A stretch of 64,000 nucleotides of DNA from Onchidella celtica (Eukaryota; Mollusca; Gastropoda; Systellommatophora; Onchidiidae), in NCBI GenBank assembly GCA_963931925.1, contig OZ007576.1, forward strand, positions 18,489,811 through 18,553,810, given 5' to 3'. The position numbers and the translations under genes were made by a program. Below, piece by piece: positions 23,134 through 35,235 of this stretch. Position 1 is the stretch's first letter; each line of letters begins with the position of its first letter. The notes below the pieces were generated by a model, which did not search any database, had not been told where the DNA came from, and saw only the letters and a list, made by a program, of their open reading frames with translations.

Positions 23134-24361
23134 TGTCATGATTCAGATGTTGTTGAAACTCACGCAGAGAGTGAGTTGTTGTTGTTTTACCAGGGCCATG
23201 AGAAATTGGCTGGGTGGCCTTGAACGGCCCTCGCGAATTATAGTTGGTGAGTAAATAAATGTAAAGTTAAACTGTTAGATTCACGCTTGTGGGTTTTAAT
23301 GTTCGTGATAAATAAGTAATGGATTAGGGGTGAAACAAGGTGGGGCTAGTTGACATTGTTAAGTATGACTAGACAAGTTTTTGCACGTTAACTGGCTGGT
23401 AGAATAGTGCAGACGTATTACTACAATTAAAATGGTGGGAGGTTTCGACCTATGAGATAGCTGAACTAATTGGGCCAGCGGACTAGCACGCTGGGTAGCT
23501 AGATAGTATAAGACATCGTGTAACGTTCAGATTTAGTGAATACAGACGAGCAGAAGCATCGTGTCGTGAAGTATCTCCGGTTGACCAGTACCTGAACTGT
23601 GTGCTTTGAAGACAAGAAGTCCTTGCTAACGGACTGACTGAGCTCTAGAAAGAAGGGTCTGAGTGGGCTGACCTTTGAAAGCCCACGCTGCGCTATATTG
23701 ATGTTCGCGCCTACCAGTAGGCGTGACCAATGGTACTATATCTTATTTATTCAAGCATAATTAGAGATCGGAGATAGAGAGAGAACTACAGCCTCATAGG
23801 AAGACTAAGGAAACCCCAGCTGACACTCGACCACGAGTGTCCTGTATCATAGATCTATTGCCATAGTATGATTGGAATAATATAGCACATTGTTGATGAA
23901 TTGAATAGTGATTGTGCATAAAATATAGTCTTTTGGCAACTGCTTAAATTACCTACAAGCCGAAGAGTGCTTCTGTAGGCTTTGAACATACTGGGCTCTC
24001 CTAACACTCAAGCCCATATGATTTAGGGAGAGTTTGCCTGGCGACTGGCCAGTGGCGACTCAACTGTCACTTTAAATTGATATCTAGTTTCGTATAATAT
24101 ACCTATTAGCTATTGATTGCAGTACCTCCATAGTTACATGAATATCATTGGTTAAGTTATTAATTAGAGTTTTTTGGTTTGAATATATACCCCTATTGTC
24201 TTTTGTTTGTTATTAATATTTATGTAAACTATGGCCTGACCGGCCTGACATATATACGCTCTAGTTATTTAATACTTTTCTTGTGTGGTTGTGTCCGAGT
24301 GTGAGTTAGCTGCCTCTCGTGCAGTCGTAACATCCCCAAGACCCTAACCCTGCTCGTGACA
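23134..24361 (+). repeat. 3' LTR of Gmr1-like element
   Basis: 1228 bp, same length as the 5' LTR and differing at three positions that I could find: two within a few bases near 23308-23327 and one near the 3' end (CCCTAACCCTG here, CCCTAACTCTG in the 5' LTR). Ends GCTCGTGACA. Confidence 0.95.
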
Positions 24362-24366
24362 CAAGG
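24362..24366. repeat. Target-site duplication, right (CAAGG)
   Basis: Exact repeat of 11574-11578, immediately after the 3' LTR. Confidence 0.9.
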
Positions 24367-25093
24367 CTTAGTAAGAATAAAAGTGACAAAAGAAATTTAG
24401 ATGTAATTTACATATTACCACGTTGCCGGTATAACTAGGTCAACGCATGAGAGAAATAAGATGGGGTGGACAATAAGACAACATACCACAATGGCTACAC
24501 ATGTATAAGTAAAACATCGTGCAAAGATTACCAGTACTACTATACTTCTTTTTCCGTATTGTCAGCACCACCGCGATTGATGCATGTGTACGTGTTTCAT
24601 CAGTGCACGAGCGAATAAATACGCTTCTTGAAGAATGCACCGTCACAGGAGTAAAATCAGCCTTCACCTCTGCAACAACAGTTTCATAGCTTTAAAGGCG
24701 TCCCGGATAAATGCCGTTTGAGTGGCCCAAAATACATGGTATTGAGACGGAGCCAAGACATGACTAAACTTAACAGTAGATGCGGTAAGATATCCCAACG
24801 ATGGAACCAGACTTTGTCAGGTTGACCATGACTTGTGTGAGGGGGTGATGGTGTGCAGCAAGATAACACCCTTAGGCAGACGCCCCGCTTTCTTTTTTAC
24901 GAACAACTTCCCTCATCCTGTCCAGTGTTTGACAGTATTTGACTGGTGCCAACTTTCTGACCACTCCAAATGATTTCAACGAGCAAAACGCCCTTTGCAT
25001 CCCAAAAACACATTTGCGAGTTGCTTTCTTTGCTGACTGCTGAACTTTGAATCTTTTTTTTTTTTGGTTTGGGACGGGGGGGGGGGGCATCGA
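24367..25093. other. Intronic sequence; nothing recognised
   Basis: Host intron after the LTR element. It ends in an 11-base T run and a 12-base G run (25076-25087) directly before the exon-fragment duplication. Confidence 0.5.
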
Positions 25094-25515
25094 CATCGAA
25101 GTATTGCAGAGATACTCAGTATCCAGGCGTTTCATCTTGGAGAAGATTATGTGAAATAGACATGGATTCCAGGCCGCCCATAGAAATTTCACGAAAACAT
25201 AGCTTAGATAGGGAATACGAGGGAATCTATGGGCCACACATTAGAAGTTCAGGTGATAGGGAAAAGGATTCTATGCCTGTAGGTTTGTCACGAAAAAGAA
25301 GCACTGATCAGGACAATGTCGAAACATATATTTCATCACCTCGTGGAAGTTCTGTTGACAGGGAAATGTACCCCAGAAAACGTCCACCGGGGCAGGAGGA
25401 ATATCAAGAATATATGAGAACTTCAGATTCATGGCCACTTAAGAAAAGCTCTGATCAAAAGAATATGGCCAGTAAACAGCACAGGCCATGTGATAATAAA
25501 ATTGATGAAAAGAGG
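25094..25515 (+). pseudogene. Duplicated fragment of the giant SR-repeat exon
   Basis: 422 bp matching 28760-29181 without gaps and with two substitutions that I can see (GAATAT for GAAAAT, ACTTCA for ACCTCA). It keeps an open frame but has no splice signals of its own at the edges. It starts just after a poly-T/poly-G junction and stops abruptly at AAAAGAGG. It may be a recent segmental duplication, or an assembly artefact at the homopolymer. Confidence 0.85.
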
Positions 25516-25523
25516 ACGGGGGG

Positions 25524-25715
25524 TCCTGGTACGAACCGTTGTTTGTTGCTGATAAAGCTTACCATTCCAGTTCCAAGAGCTGCAAATATGATGCGGCTCT
25601 TGCTGCAGAGGGTCAAGCATGGCTACAATTGCTTGACGGCACATTCTTCAAGGAGGGCACTTATGTACTCGTTCGCCAATGCGACTAGTGCACCAACAAC
25701 AGTATTGACTTCGGA
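25524..25715 (+). pseudogene. Possible C-terminal relic of a mariner/IS630-type transposase
   Basis: In the frame starting at 25524, the translation contains ALAAEGQAWLQLLDGTFF and then VLVRQCD before an in-frame stop at 25686. The block 'small-residue-rich helix, aromatic pair, G, L-V-R-(Y/W)-x-K-C' is how many Tc1/mariner-family transposases end. Only about 60 codons remain. The call is from pattern memory and could be wrong. It directly follows the duplicated exon fragment. Confidence 0.3.
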
Positions 25716-26272
25716 ATAGCAGCATGGTAGTGCTGGTAACCTATGTACAACGTTTTATTTGTATCGTAATTAACATGTTGCATTAGTAAGTGTGTGTACT
25801 TCACTTTTCGGATATCGCTGGTACAACGACCTTTTTGCCGCTCCCTCCAATAAGCCCCTCGCATGGTAGAACGTATTTAACACGCATTCAGTTTGGTGCA
25901 ATTACTGTGCTTGGAAACGAGTGTGTAATGTCCTGCCGAACAAGAAATCTGTATAGCAAGACGGGAGGTTATTATGAGATAGTTTCTAGATCAGGGAATC
26001 CTTACCGGTTTTGTACAGTGTCAAGAGAGAGAAAGAGGGGGGGGGGGGGAGGCTGGAGGGGAGGCACAGATTTATCTCAGGCAGTGCAATGATAAATAAT
26101 GATCTAGCTTGAAAAAAAAAAAAGAGCAGCAAGAAGACAGCCCTAATTTACTGCACCCCCACCCCCATAGTAGGCATTTTCACTTAATTCTTTTTTCTGG
26201 CCGCCATTATTTTATTCAAAGCCCACCAAATGTTTCTTCACCTGTTTTATTCTTCTTCTTGTCTCATTAAAG
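25716..26272. other. Intronic sequence before exon 5
   Basis: Contains a purine/G-rich stretch (26026-26065) and ends with the T/C-rich tract TTCTTCTTCTTG that precedes the exon 5 acceptor. No gene seen. Confidence 0.45.
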
Positions 26273-26449
26273 CCCGATATGCCAGAAGGAGATGAAAATG
26301 TATTGGGAAGCAAAAAATCAGAGGACACTTTGACACGCAGAAGTTCTCGGGGAAGTGTGAGATCAAAGTCAAGTCTTGATAGAGACGAACTTGGTAAATC
26401 CCGAAAATCCTCAAGGTCTTCTCTAACGGGCTCAAGTTCCCAAAGACAG
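26273..26449 (+). CDS. Exon 5 of model: Ser/Arg-rich, 59 codons
   Basis: Begins after a pyrimidine-rich acceptor ending TTAAAG and ends at CAAAGACAG|GTAGGT, phase 0 both sides. It encodes PDMPEGDENVLGSKK, then a Ser/Arg/Lys-rich segment with repeated RSS, KSS and SRKSSRSS motifs, typical substrates of SR-protein kinases. Without splicing, the frame runs on to a stop at about 26617. Removing 26450-26559 joins it in phase to the long exon. The intron would be only 110 bp. Confidence 0.55.
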
Positions 26450-26559
26450 GTAGGTGCTGACGAGTCACCTGGTGACAAAAGAAAATCTGTATATGGAACA
26501 AGCAAGACTGAGCTTGAAAAAAAAATAGAAGAAGATCTTCAATTGGTCAGGATTTTCAG

Positions 26560-29500
26560 ACAGGTAGACGAGAGTCAGCGGAGTGGGAAATGTGGCCGAA
26601 AAAACGTAAACCAATAGCTTACAGTCCGGAGGACTCAGATAGCTCGGTGACAAGCTTAGACTATAGTGTATCAACCAGCAGGGTAAGTAGGCCTGTAACC
26701 CAAGAATCATGGGAGAATTTCCCACAAAAATTTTCCAGTTACTCGTTCCAGTATTATGACAGCGACAGTGACACCGACAGCTCTGATACGGAATACGTGG
26801 GCCCAACACACATGAAAAAAAAAGCATCAAAAAAAAGTGTGATGTCTAAAAAGAGCAAAGCGCGGTCGGGAAGCAAAACTGGAGCCGACAAAACTAAGAA
26901 AAGCTTGTCAAGGGTATCGGGTGGTAAATCTATCAAGCAAAAGTCTAAGAATGACGAGCAACAGTCATATTATGCTTCAAGCAGGCGATCTGAAAGGTTG
27001 GGTGGGCCCCAGCAAATTGCAACTCAGCTTCTTGCAGCTGCAGAAAAGGATTATCGCCAAGAACAAGACAAAAGTGTTCATGCTGATGACACCATTCAGA
27101 ACGGTGCGTTAATAGAGCAGGATGATATTGGAATAGATGAAAACAAGACAAGCATTCCATCAGATATGAGTCATGAAGCTGAAAAAAGAGAAGAAATTGT
27201 GGATAAGACAGGTATCCCAACTGAAAAGACACGCGGTAAATCTCTAGATGAACTGAAGGAATCTACAAACATTCAAAGATCTCGGGATTCACAGTTGAAG
27301 TCCAGTGAAGATCAGCAGGACTTTCCTAGTGCATCCAGATCTAACTTTGGAATACAAGAAAATTGGGACTGGGAATGGTTGCTTGAAGAATTTGAAAGCT
27401 TACAGACTGCTCCTGAAAATGGTTCAATTCCGCCAAAACTACCAGACAATGCAGGTAGGTCATCTCAGGTTATCACCAACACTGATTTGGCTGCCTCTTC
27501 TGATGCTGGACCTTTGCATAAACAAAGGGAAGAAGACTCTAGGCGACCCTCAGAACTGGCACGAAAACAAAGCAGAGATAGGGAACATTCAAGAACTTCA
27601 TTACCTGAGGGACAAAGGGAAAAAGGCTCTAGGCCACTCTCAGAACTGTTACGAAAACAAAGCAGTGATAGGAAACATTCAAGGATTTCGAGGGACCATT
27701 CAAAAACTTCGTTCCCTGAAAGACAAAGGAGAAAAGACAATGGGCGACCTCCAGAACTGTCACGAAAACATAGCAGAGATAGGGAATATCCAGGGGCTTC
27801 GAGGGAACATTCAAAAACTTCGTTCCTTGAAAGACAAAGGAGAAAGGACACTGGGCGACCTCCAGAACTGTCACGAAAACATAGCAGAGATAGGGAATAT
27901 CCAGGGGCTTCGAGGGAACATTCAAAAACTTCGTTCCTTGAAAGACAAAGGAGAAAGGACACTGGGCGACCTCCAGAACTGTCACGAAAACATAGCAGAG
28001 ATAGGGAATATCCAGGGGCTTCGAGGGAACATTCAAGAACTTCGCCACCAGAGAGGCAAAGAGAAAAGTACTCTAGGCGGCTTTTAGAACCGTCACAAAA
28101 ACATAGCAGAGATAGGGAACATTCAAGGACTTCGAGGGAACATTTAAAAACTTCGTCACCAAAGAGACACAGCGAAAGGGACTCAATACGACCTTCAGAA
28201 ATGTCACTCAAATATAGCAGAGATAGGGAACACTCAAGGACTTTGAGGAAAGATTCAAGAACTTCGTCACCTCAGAGGCAACGGGAAAAGAGGGCACGGC
28301 GATCTTCAGAACTATCACGAAAATACACCAAAGGCAGGGAACATTCAAGAACTTCGTCACCTCAAAGGGAAAGGGGCTCAGTGCGATCTCCAGAATTTTC
28401 ACGAAAATATAGCAGAGACAGGGAACATTCAAGAACTTTATCACGCCAGAGACAAAGGGAAAAGGACTCTCGGCGATCTTCAGAACTGTCACAAAACCAT
28501 AGCATAGATGAGGAATATGCCAACCCCCCCCATAGAGGAATAGAAAAGGCCACCAGGCGATCTTCAGAACAGTCACCGAAGCATGGTAGAGATGCTCAGT
28601 ATCCGGGTATTTCATCTTCTTATTGGAGAAGTTCAGGTGAAACAAAAATGTATTCCAGGCCGCCCGTAGAGATTTCACGAAAACATAGCCTAGATAAGGA
28701 ATACGTAAAATCTACCCACACAGAAAGAGAAAAGTGTGCTAGGCGATCTTTAGAACAGTCATCGAAGTATTGCAGAGATACTCAGTATCCAGGCGTTTCA
28801 TCTTGGAGAAGATTATGTGAAATAGACATGGATTCCAGGCCGCCCATAGAAATTTCACGAAAACATAGCTTAGATAGGGAATACGAGGGAATCTATGGGC
28901 CACACATTAGAAGTTCAGGTGATAGGGAAAAGGATTCTATGCCTGTAGGTTTGTCACGAAAAAGAAGCACTGATCAGGACAATGTCGAAACATATATTTC
29001 ATCACCTCGTGGAAGTTCTGTTGACAGGGAAATGTACCCCAGAAAACGTCCACCGGGGCAGGAGGAAAATCAAGAATATATGAGAACCTCAGATTCATGG
29101 CCACTTAAGAAAAGCTCTGATCAAAAGAATATGGCCAGTAAACAGCACAGGCCATGTGATAATAAAATTGATGAAAAGAGGCGAAGTAGCTCAAGAAAAA
29201 GAAAAGAAAGTACAGAATTGCTTTCTCCTCCAAGTTATAAACGTAGCAAACGTAGGGTTGATGATAATGGGAGAGCACCTCACGGGAGAGGCTCATATGA
29301 AAAATATGGAGATAAAAGGGAAACGTATGTACAGTCCCCGCCAGCAGTTCCCAAGATTATTTGTGAACCAGACAGAAATGGAAGCCCCTGCAAAGATAAT
29401 ACAGCAAGTAAAGTAAGTAAATCGGTGAATACAGAAGGATTTCTCCCCCTCCGCATGATTCCTTCTGCTGATGATGCTTCAGGTGACATAGTTTTACCAA

Positions 29501-30009
29501 CCCGGGGTTCGTCCAGTGCGTCGGCCAGAAAAGGCAAAGGTGCAAGCGTAGATGAGACTGCTCTAGCTGCCAAGCTTAACAGAATCCAGCAGCAGTCAAA
29601 ATCATCCACCGGTCAGAGAAATTCCACCCAGTCCGTGTGTGATGATGACTCGGCTGGGTTTGTGACAGCAATTGAATCATTACACAAGAATGATACAGGC
29701 ATCAGTTCACAAAAAGTCTCACCTGAAAAATCCCATCTATCGCCGAAGTCACCATGCTCAAGAGACCCACATGTTATGTCTGAGAGATCAGCACACCATA
29801 TGGAGGAGGTTATTAAAAATGCCATCATAAAAGCCTGTAAAGCTATGTCAGGTGAAACAAAGGAAATATTTGCAGAAACGCCATCTGCGAAAGCAACAGC
29901 AGTTCAAAGTCCGGAGAGATCCAAGGGGTCCCAACCTTTACCCTGGTGGTGTCAAGATCCAAAGGTGATCTACAAAGAACGTAAGGTCAAGGAAGTGTTT
30001 ACCATTAGG
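26560..30009 (+). CDS. Exon 6 of model: giant Ser/Arg/Asp/Glu repeat exon, 1150 codons
   Basis: An uninterrupted 3.45-kb frame from a GATTTTCAG acceptor to an ATTAGG|GTACGC donor, phase 0 both ends. Residues 1-60 include an acidic-Ser block (DSDSDTDSSDTEY). A Lys/Ser-rich part follows, then an aromatic motif WDWEWLLEEFESL near residue 269. From about 27520 to 29180 there is an array of 20-37-residue units built on SRKHSRDREHSRTS. The last third is mixed charged sequence. The composition resembles SR-related nuclear proteins involved in RNA processing or nuclear bodies; it is likely disordered and phosphorylated. I recognise no folded domain. The first ATG within the exon is at 26590, if transcription starts here. 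Confidence 0.7.
27715..28047 (+). repeat. 111-bp tandem repeats, three near-identical copies
   Basis: Within exon 6, GACAAAGGAGAAA recurs at 27722, 27833 and 27944, an exact 111-bp (37-codon) period. Copies differ at only a few bases, much less than the surrounding older repeats, so this is a recent in-frame expansion of the array. Confidence 0.9.
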
Positions 30010-33000
30010 GTACGCTAACTATATAACATTCGAACATTGCTTTTGTACCTCTCCATCTCTACTCTATCTTTGCTATTTCTCTTCCCAGGTTTCATTGTCC
30101 TGTTATCTTAGAGGAGCTGGGTCTTTTTTTTTCTTTCTCAGGACGACATTAATTTTGTATTATCAAAGTAAATCCTTGAAATAAACCTTAACAATAGTCA
30201 TCAACATGTTAGCATTGCAAAGCTTTTCATCGTAATGTCGATAAAAGACAGTTGGAACAGTTTACAGAAGATTGATAACTAACATTCCTCATTATGTCAA
30301 TACTCAATTTCCTTGGAATATAGATATTTTGGACTGTTTTTTAAATGTTTTTGAGCATGGTAATTTTTTTTCTAGTTTTTTGTTGTTTTTGTTATTGTTT
30401 TTTTATGAATATTACAGAGATCCAGTATTCACATTCATGGAGCAGGACAAATATTTCTCTCAGATTGATAATTGCAGAAGTTCAAAACCGCGTTTGATAT
30501 TGTGATCTGATGATGCTGAAGAACTTTATCATTAGAATCACTGATCACTGAAGTAAGAACAAAGAGCCACGGCTAAGTTTAGTCATCTGGGTGCGGGGGG
30601 CGGGCGCCATTCATCTTGTAACACCTGTAAAAATATATCCCTGTACATTCTTGGAAGCATGTTTATTTGCCTGGTCTTCTTCCAATGTCGTATCAATGAA
30701 AGGGGGTTGATTACGTTAACAGAGGATCTGTGTTGAACCAGTTCTAAATATAAACAACTCATATAGGCAAGTTTTCATTAAATATTGTACGTCTCAGTGG
30801 TTATTAACCACATAAACTTCTGTGCGGAAACAAGGCATAAGAGGGAACAGCCGCAAACATCGAGAAAGAAGGACGTTTACACCCACTGCTACAGCTGTAA
30901 ACCTGGCCAAAATTTCAAACATGAAGCTGTTATTGATAAACGGAATTGAAATGCCTCGTAGTAAAGGCGTTGAGTCCACTGGTTGTGATATTGACACGGA
31001 GCAACGTGTCAGCGACTCATGGAGGAAAAAGCGGCAGCCGTTTTGAGAACTAAGAAAACAGCGAGGAAGAAGAAAAGAAGAAGAACAAAAGACAAGGCGG
31101 AAAAGGTGTGAATGTGCAGGGGAACCGAGAGAACCTCCCAAATTAAAGATCTCAGAAACAAAGTGTCAGTCTCCAGTGCCGCATGTTTATACAGTATCTC
31201 ATTTAAATTTCTTCTACTCCCCCTATTGCATTTCTGATGGAGGTGAGGCCCAAATAATATAAGAGTGCGGCAGTGGCCAGTTTTGCTGCATTGGTTGCGT
31301 ATAATATAATTATGATACATGTATTAGGGAAATGCACAGCTGGAGTTAGCTTTTGATTCTGGGGGGTGGGGGCGGCAGGTATGACGTTATTTACATAAAA
31401 TTGCAGCTTTGATATTAATGTTAATTAGATCTAGAGCTACTGCAAAAATTAGTCCCAATTTAATGAGTATGAAGTGTCGCCGGTGTCATACAGTAATATT
31501 GTGAAGAATAAAGAGCACGAAACTTTAATGAAAACGTGCTAAGAATCTGGGAGATTAACCAGAAAGCAAGTCAGTCTGAATCGCTGCCTAGAGAATGGGC
31601 CATGGCATAGCATTATTGTACATCTTGTGGCTCCAATTCCATGTGGCTGTGGATCTTCAGGTGCCATTTGCAAAGTGCTGCACATTTATGACGATATAAT
31701 CAAATGAATTGTGCAAACCTATAAAGCAAAAAATAATTGTCAGTTACAAATCGGTATCCAAAGTGACAACCTCTCCGGCGTGAATTAATCATACCCTGTC
31801 TATCTCGCTGAGTTTAATGTTCAGGGTCTATAGAAGGAAATAAGTTTAATTGTCTTTGAACTAATTATTACAGTTCTGTTGAAGTCCTGAGACTTTCAAA
31901 CAACTTTGCTTACACAGGACCTTCGTTGGTCACATATAATTATGTTTTTCCATGATATAGCAGAACATATGAATAGCTGTATGTACGCTGTGCTTTGAGA
32001 ATTAGGATCCCGGTAGTAAATATGTTTGTGATTTTTTCATTATGGCTGCTCAGGTTTTTGATCTAGTTTTTTATCATGGCATTGATTTTACAGATCAATT
32101 TCTCATAAAGTATACCACACGGGAAAAGCACATGGCATACTTCTCAAGTCTTCATCGCCTGATCAATGCAGCACTTGGGTTTTGGGATGTTGTCCATGAA
32201 TGTCTTCACAACACCTTCAATCTAGGAACCAAACATCTTCAAGGCCTTCAAGAATTGCTTTAGTCATTGAAGGTGACGTTGGAATTGGAATGAGCAGCAT
32301 CCAGAGGATATCTTGGACAAACTCGTTTTATATTGAAGAACAACAAAGAACTGTATTCTTACCAAGATTCTGGCGCTGTCTTGGAATTTCAGGAATCCCT
32401 GGAAACGTCCTGGAATAGACTTGGAATTCCCCTTGGGTTTAAAAAAGATTTTAGAAGTGGAGAAAATCCGAATGAAAAAAATTATAAACGTGTGACTTTG
32501 CTCTGAAGTAGCCCTGAAAATTTAACATTATAGTCCTCGAAAAGCTCTGGCAAAAACATTCTCAGAGAGGTGCTGGGACCTTGCCTAACACAAAACCTAC
32601 GACTTTGTCTGGTGACATCCTAGTTAAAACTGTGTCACAGCTGATTCCAGGCGAGGCTGTGTGCCTGTGAAAATCGATAAGAATGGAACCAGTTGCAATC
32701 AGCGATAATGCTTGGCAGGCTTGTTACCTTTGATAACATGGTAAAACGTGAAGGTCACATACTGTTCCAGATCTTTCCATAATTTGTTCCCCAGCAAAAG
32801 GGATACGTTGTCTGTAATGCACAATAGAGGCATTTATTAGACTGGTACAAGTCAAGTGTGCTGACCTGCTGCAGGCTTGCCAGAAATGGCTGAAATACCA
32901 ACTCTTATTACCAACTCAAAGGCGCATGACCAACAGTGTTGTGACATCATAGGCTATAGGTTTCACAATACAAACCGTGCAAGACTTCCACCAATGGGAG

Positions 33001-33742
33001 GATGGGTGGCATTGGGCTTAATTTATTTTTTTTACCAATAAGATCACATAACGACGGCGCTCCAAGCAAACCTCGTAGCCCAATTTGAGAAAATTTTACA
33101 GGAGAGACAAAAAACAATAAAATAGACTAAATGTCCGATGTTATACCTATTAAGTAATGCCAAACACGTATGTGATGGCAAGTACCATTACATGTAACGT
33201 TAATTATCATTTTGAAGAGATCCGAGTTTTGCTGTTGCTTAATAGCTCTAAGCGAACCTCTCAAAGGGGGTTTAAGAGCTTCGCTCGAGGCAGATTTCTC
33301 GGTCCGCCGACTCCGTGACCAGCTCGGCGCGAGATGCGTTGCGTATGGGTGGTGACAGGACTCCCAGAGACGCACAAGACTGACAGATGGCAAAAAATGA
33401 TTAGCCTATTGTATACATCAGTCAATAGGGTTCAGACCTCAGAATCAGAGATTGACCATCACCATCACTTCCTCATTATATCATCACTGGTCCGAGAAGA
33501 AAAATTTTTGTTTGAGGTTTTTTTTTCTCCTTTTTTTTATTTTGGTTGCTTTTTTTTCTTAAAGTGTTTTTTTTTTTCAAAGTACAGTAACACATTTGTT
33601 ACAGGAACAGGAGAAGAAAGCAAAAGGTGACATGCATATTTTAAGCACCGAAACAATAGAAACCCTTACTAAATACTAGGAACTTCTTAACAGTGCAAAT
33701 AGACAAAATATAATATTGTATGAATTTATCTAGTTGAGAATT
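30010..33742. other. Long intron, first part; nothing firmly recognised
   Basis: T-rich intron sequence. A short stretch around 31110-31170 resembles the 3' end of the SINE annotated at 46400, but too weakly to call. ORFs at 30794-31141, 32042-32263 and 33334-33630 show no domain; the last is T-run driven. Confidence 0.4.
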
Positions 33743-34966
33743 TTATTTAATCCTTTCTGTAAAATCAGGGCCATCATTAGGGTACATTGCCGACGCTCTG
33801 GATGCAGGAGACAGAAGAACTGCTTGCAGGTCCATTGAAATTATCAAAATGTCATTCTCGACCAAATGTTTGTTCTGAGCCTTTGCTTCCTGTGCCTCTG
33901 TCTTCTTTTGTCGATGAGCATTCCACAGAGTTTCCTCTACATTGCCTTTTTCATAGGCGACACAAGTGTCACACTGATCTTTTCGTGGATGGAAGATGCC
34001 GATATTGCTGCTGTTGAATATCTTTGAAAATGCTTGTCGTGATAAAGGTACTACACCATCAATGATGCAGATTTCTGTGTAGGCGCTGAAGACATTCTGG
34101 AGTAAATGAAACTGTCTCTCTAGATATTGTTTGGTGGAAGTTTTCCTGCTGTAATGCGATGGCATTTTATTGAGTTTTTGCAAACACTCTTGACAGTAGC
34201 GCTCCTGGTCCTCTCCAAGGTCATGCCATGTTCGACGCTTTCTTTTAGGAGTGACTGCAGTTTGTCCTAGGCACCAGTTCCTCACAGACCATTCAACAGC
34301 CAGGGTGCTGAGAAACAAAACTTTGCAAACTTATATCCTCTTGTCACCAGTTTGAAGGAAATATTTGAAGACCGTTTTATGTTCATCATGCTTGATCGCA
34401 GTAACCAGGTTTCTTTGAGCCTCCCAGGATCCAAGAGCCCAGAACTCGTCAAATGTAGACATCCTGTCAGCGTAACTCACATCAATGCAGTTTTTCCAGT
34501 TGGCTTACAACACTCTCCAAGGACTCTGCGTGGCTTAGCAGTAGGCTTCACCTTTTGGTGATCGCTGGCTTTTGTACGTCCAACATACTCGATTCCTTTG
34601 AGGCGATATAGAGAACTTTCTGCACGTCTGTACACAGTTTCAGTAGAGCTGGATGCTGTTGGTGCAGGGCTGTCTGAAGTGGAACATGGCTGAGGAGATG
34701 CACACTTGGAGGCTAAAGGTGGTGGTAGTTCTATCTTTGAGGACGAGGAAGCAAAATTAAGGGGTAGGGGTAGCTCTGATCCATGGCTTGGTAGTTCTGA
34801 GTCAGGTAACAGCATCCAATCTGGCGGTGGGGGTAAATCGGCGTCTAAACATGGAGATGACACTGCCACTGTAGTTGAGGATGGTGATGGCTCAAGAGGA
34901 GGAGGGTTTGCTCCTGTAAATGTGGGTGGCACTGGCTCTGCAGATGAAGATGGCACCACCTCATGA

Positions 34967-34996
34967 GATAAGATAAGATAAGATAAGATAAGATAA
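34967..34996. repeat. (GATAA)n microsatellite, LINE 3' tail
   Basis: About six GATAA units marking the 3' end of the minus-strand LINE. Confidence 0.9.
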
Positions 34997-35235
34997 ATTT
35001 TATTCGTCCTTGTACAAGGAAATTTGTTTTGATCATTGAATACATAACAATACAGTTACAGAAGCAGAAAGTATGATACATAGCGCGCACACACACATAT
35101 ATACACACACACTGATAAATTAACTAAATTAACAAAATTAACAGTGCACACAATATGCTTCCCTAACTAAAACACATTGACCTGACACGCAGGACATAAT
35201 TCAACTGTGCACAGATTACGATCAAGATGACGACA

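Larger units (their letters stand above)
11579..24361 (+). mobile_element. Gmr1-like Ty3/Gypsy LTR retrotransposon, complete, with nested LINE
   Basis: A 12.8-kb insertion with 1228-bp LTRs at both ends (three mismatches seen in 1228), TGTCA/TGACA ends and CAAGG target duplications. The single ORF carries gag, protease, integrase, RT and RNase H in that order. Integrase ahead of RT is the mark of the Gmr1-like clade of Ty3/Gypsy elements, described from deuterostomes and later other animals; most Gypsy elements have integrase last. Without the nested LINE and one copy of its target duplication, the internal region is about 6.2 kb. LTR identity and an intact ORF point to a recent, possibly still active insertion. 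It lies in a host intron, same strand as the host gene. Confidence 0.93.

Noticed and set aside
27305..28211. Long alternative-frame ORFs on both strands opposite the giant exon
   Set aside because: They are shadows of the repeat array; periods divisible by three keep all frames open.
31100..31170. Possible third SINE copy (3' end only)
   Set aside because: Only about 50 bp resemble the SINE end, with several mismatches and no head or target duplication.
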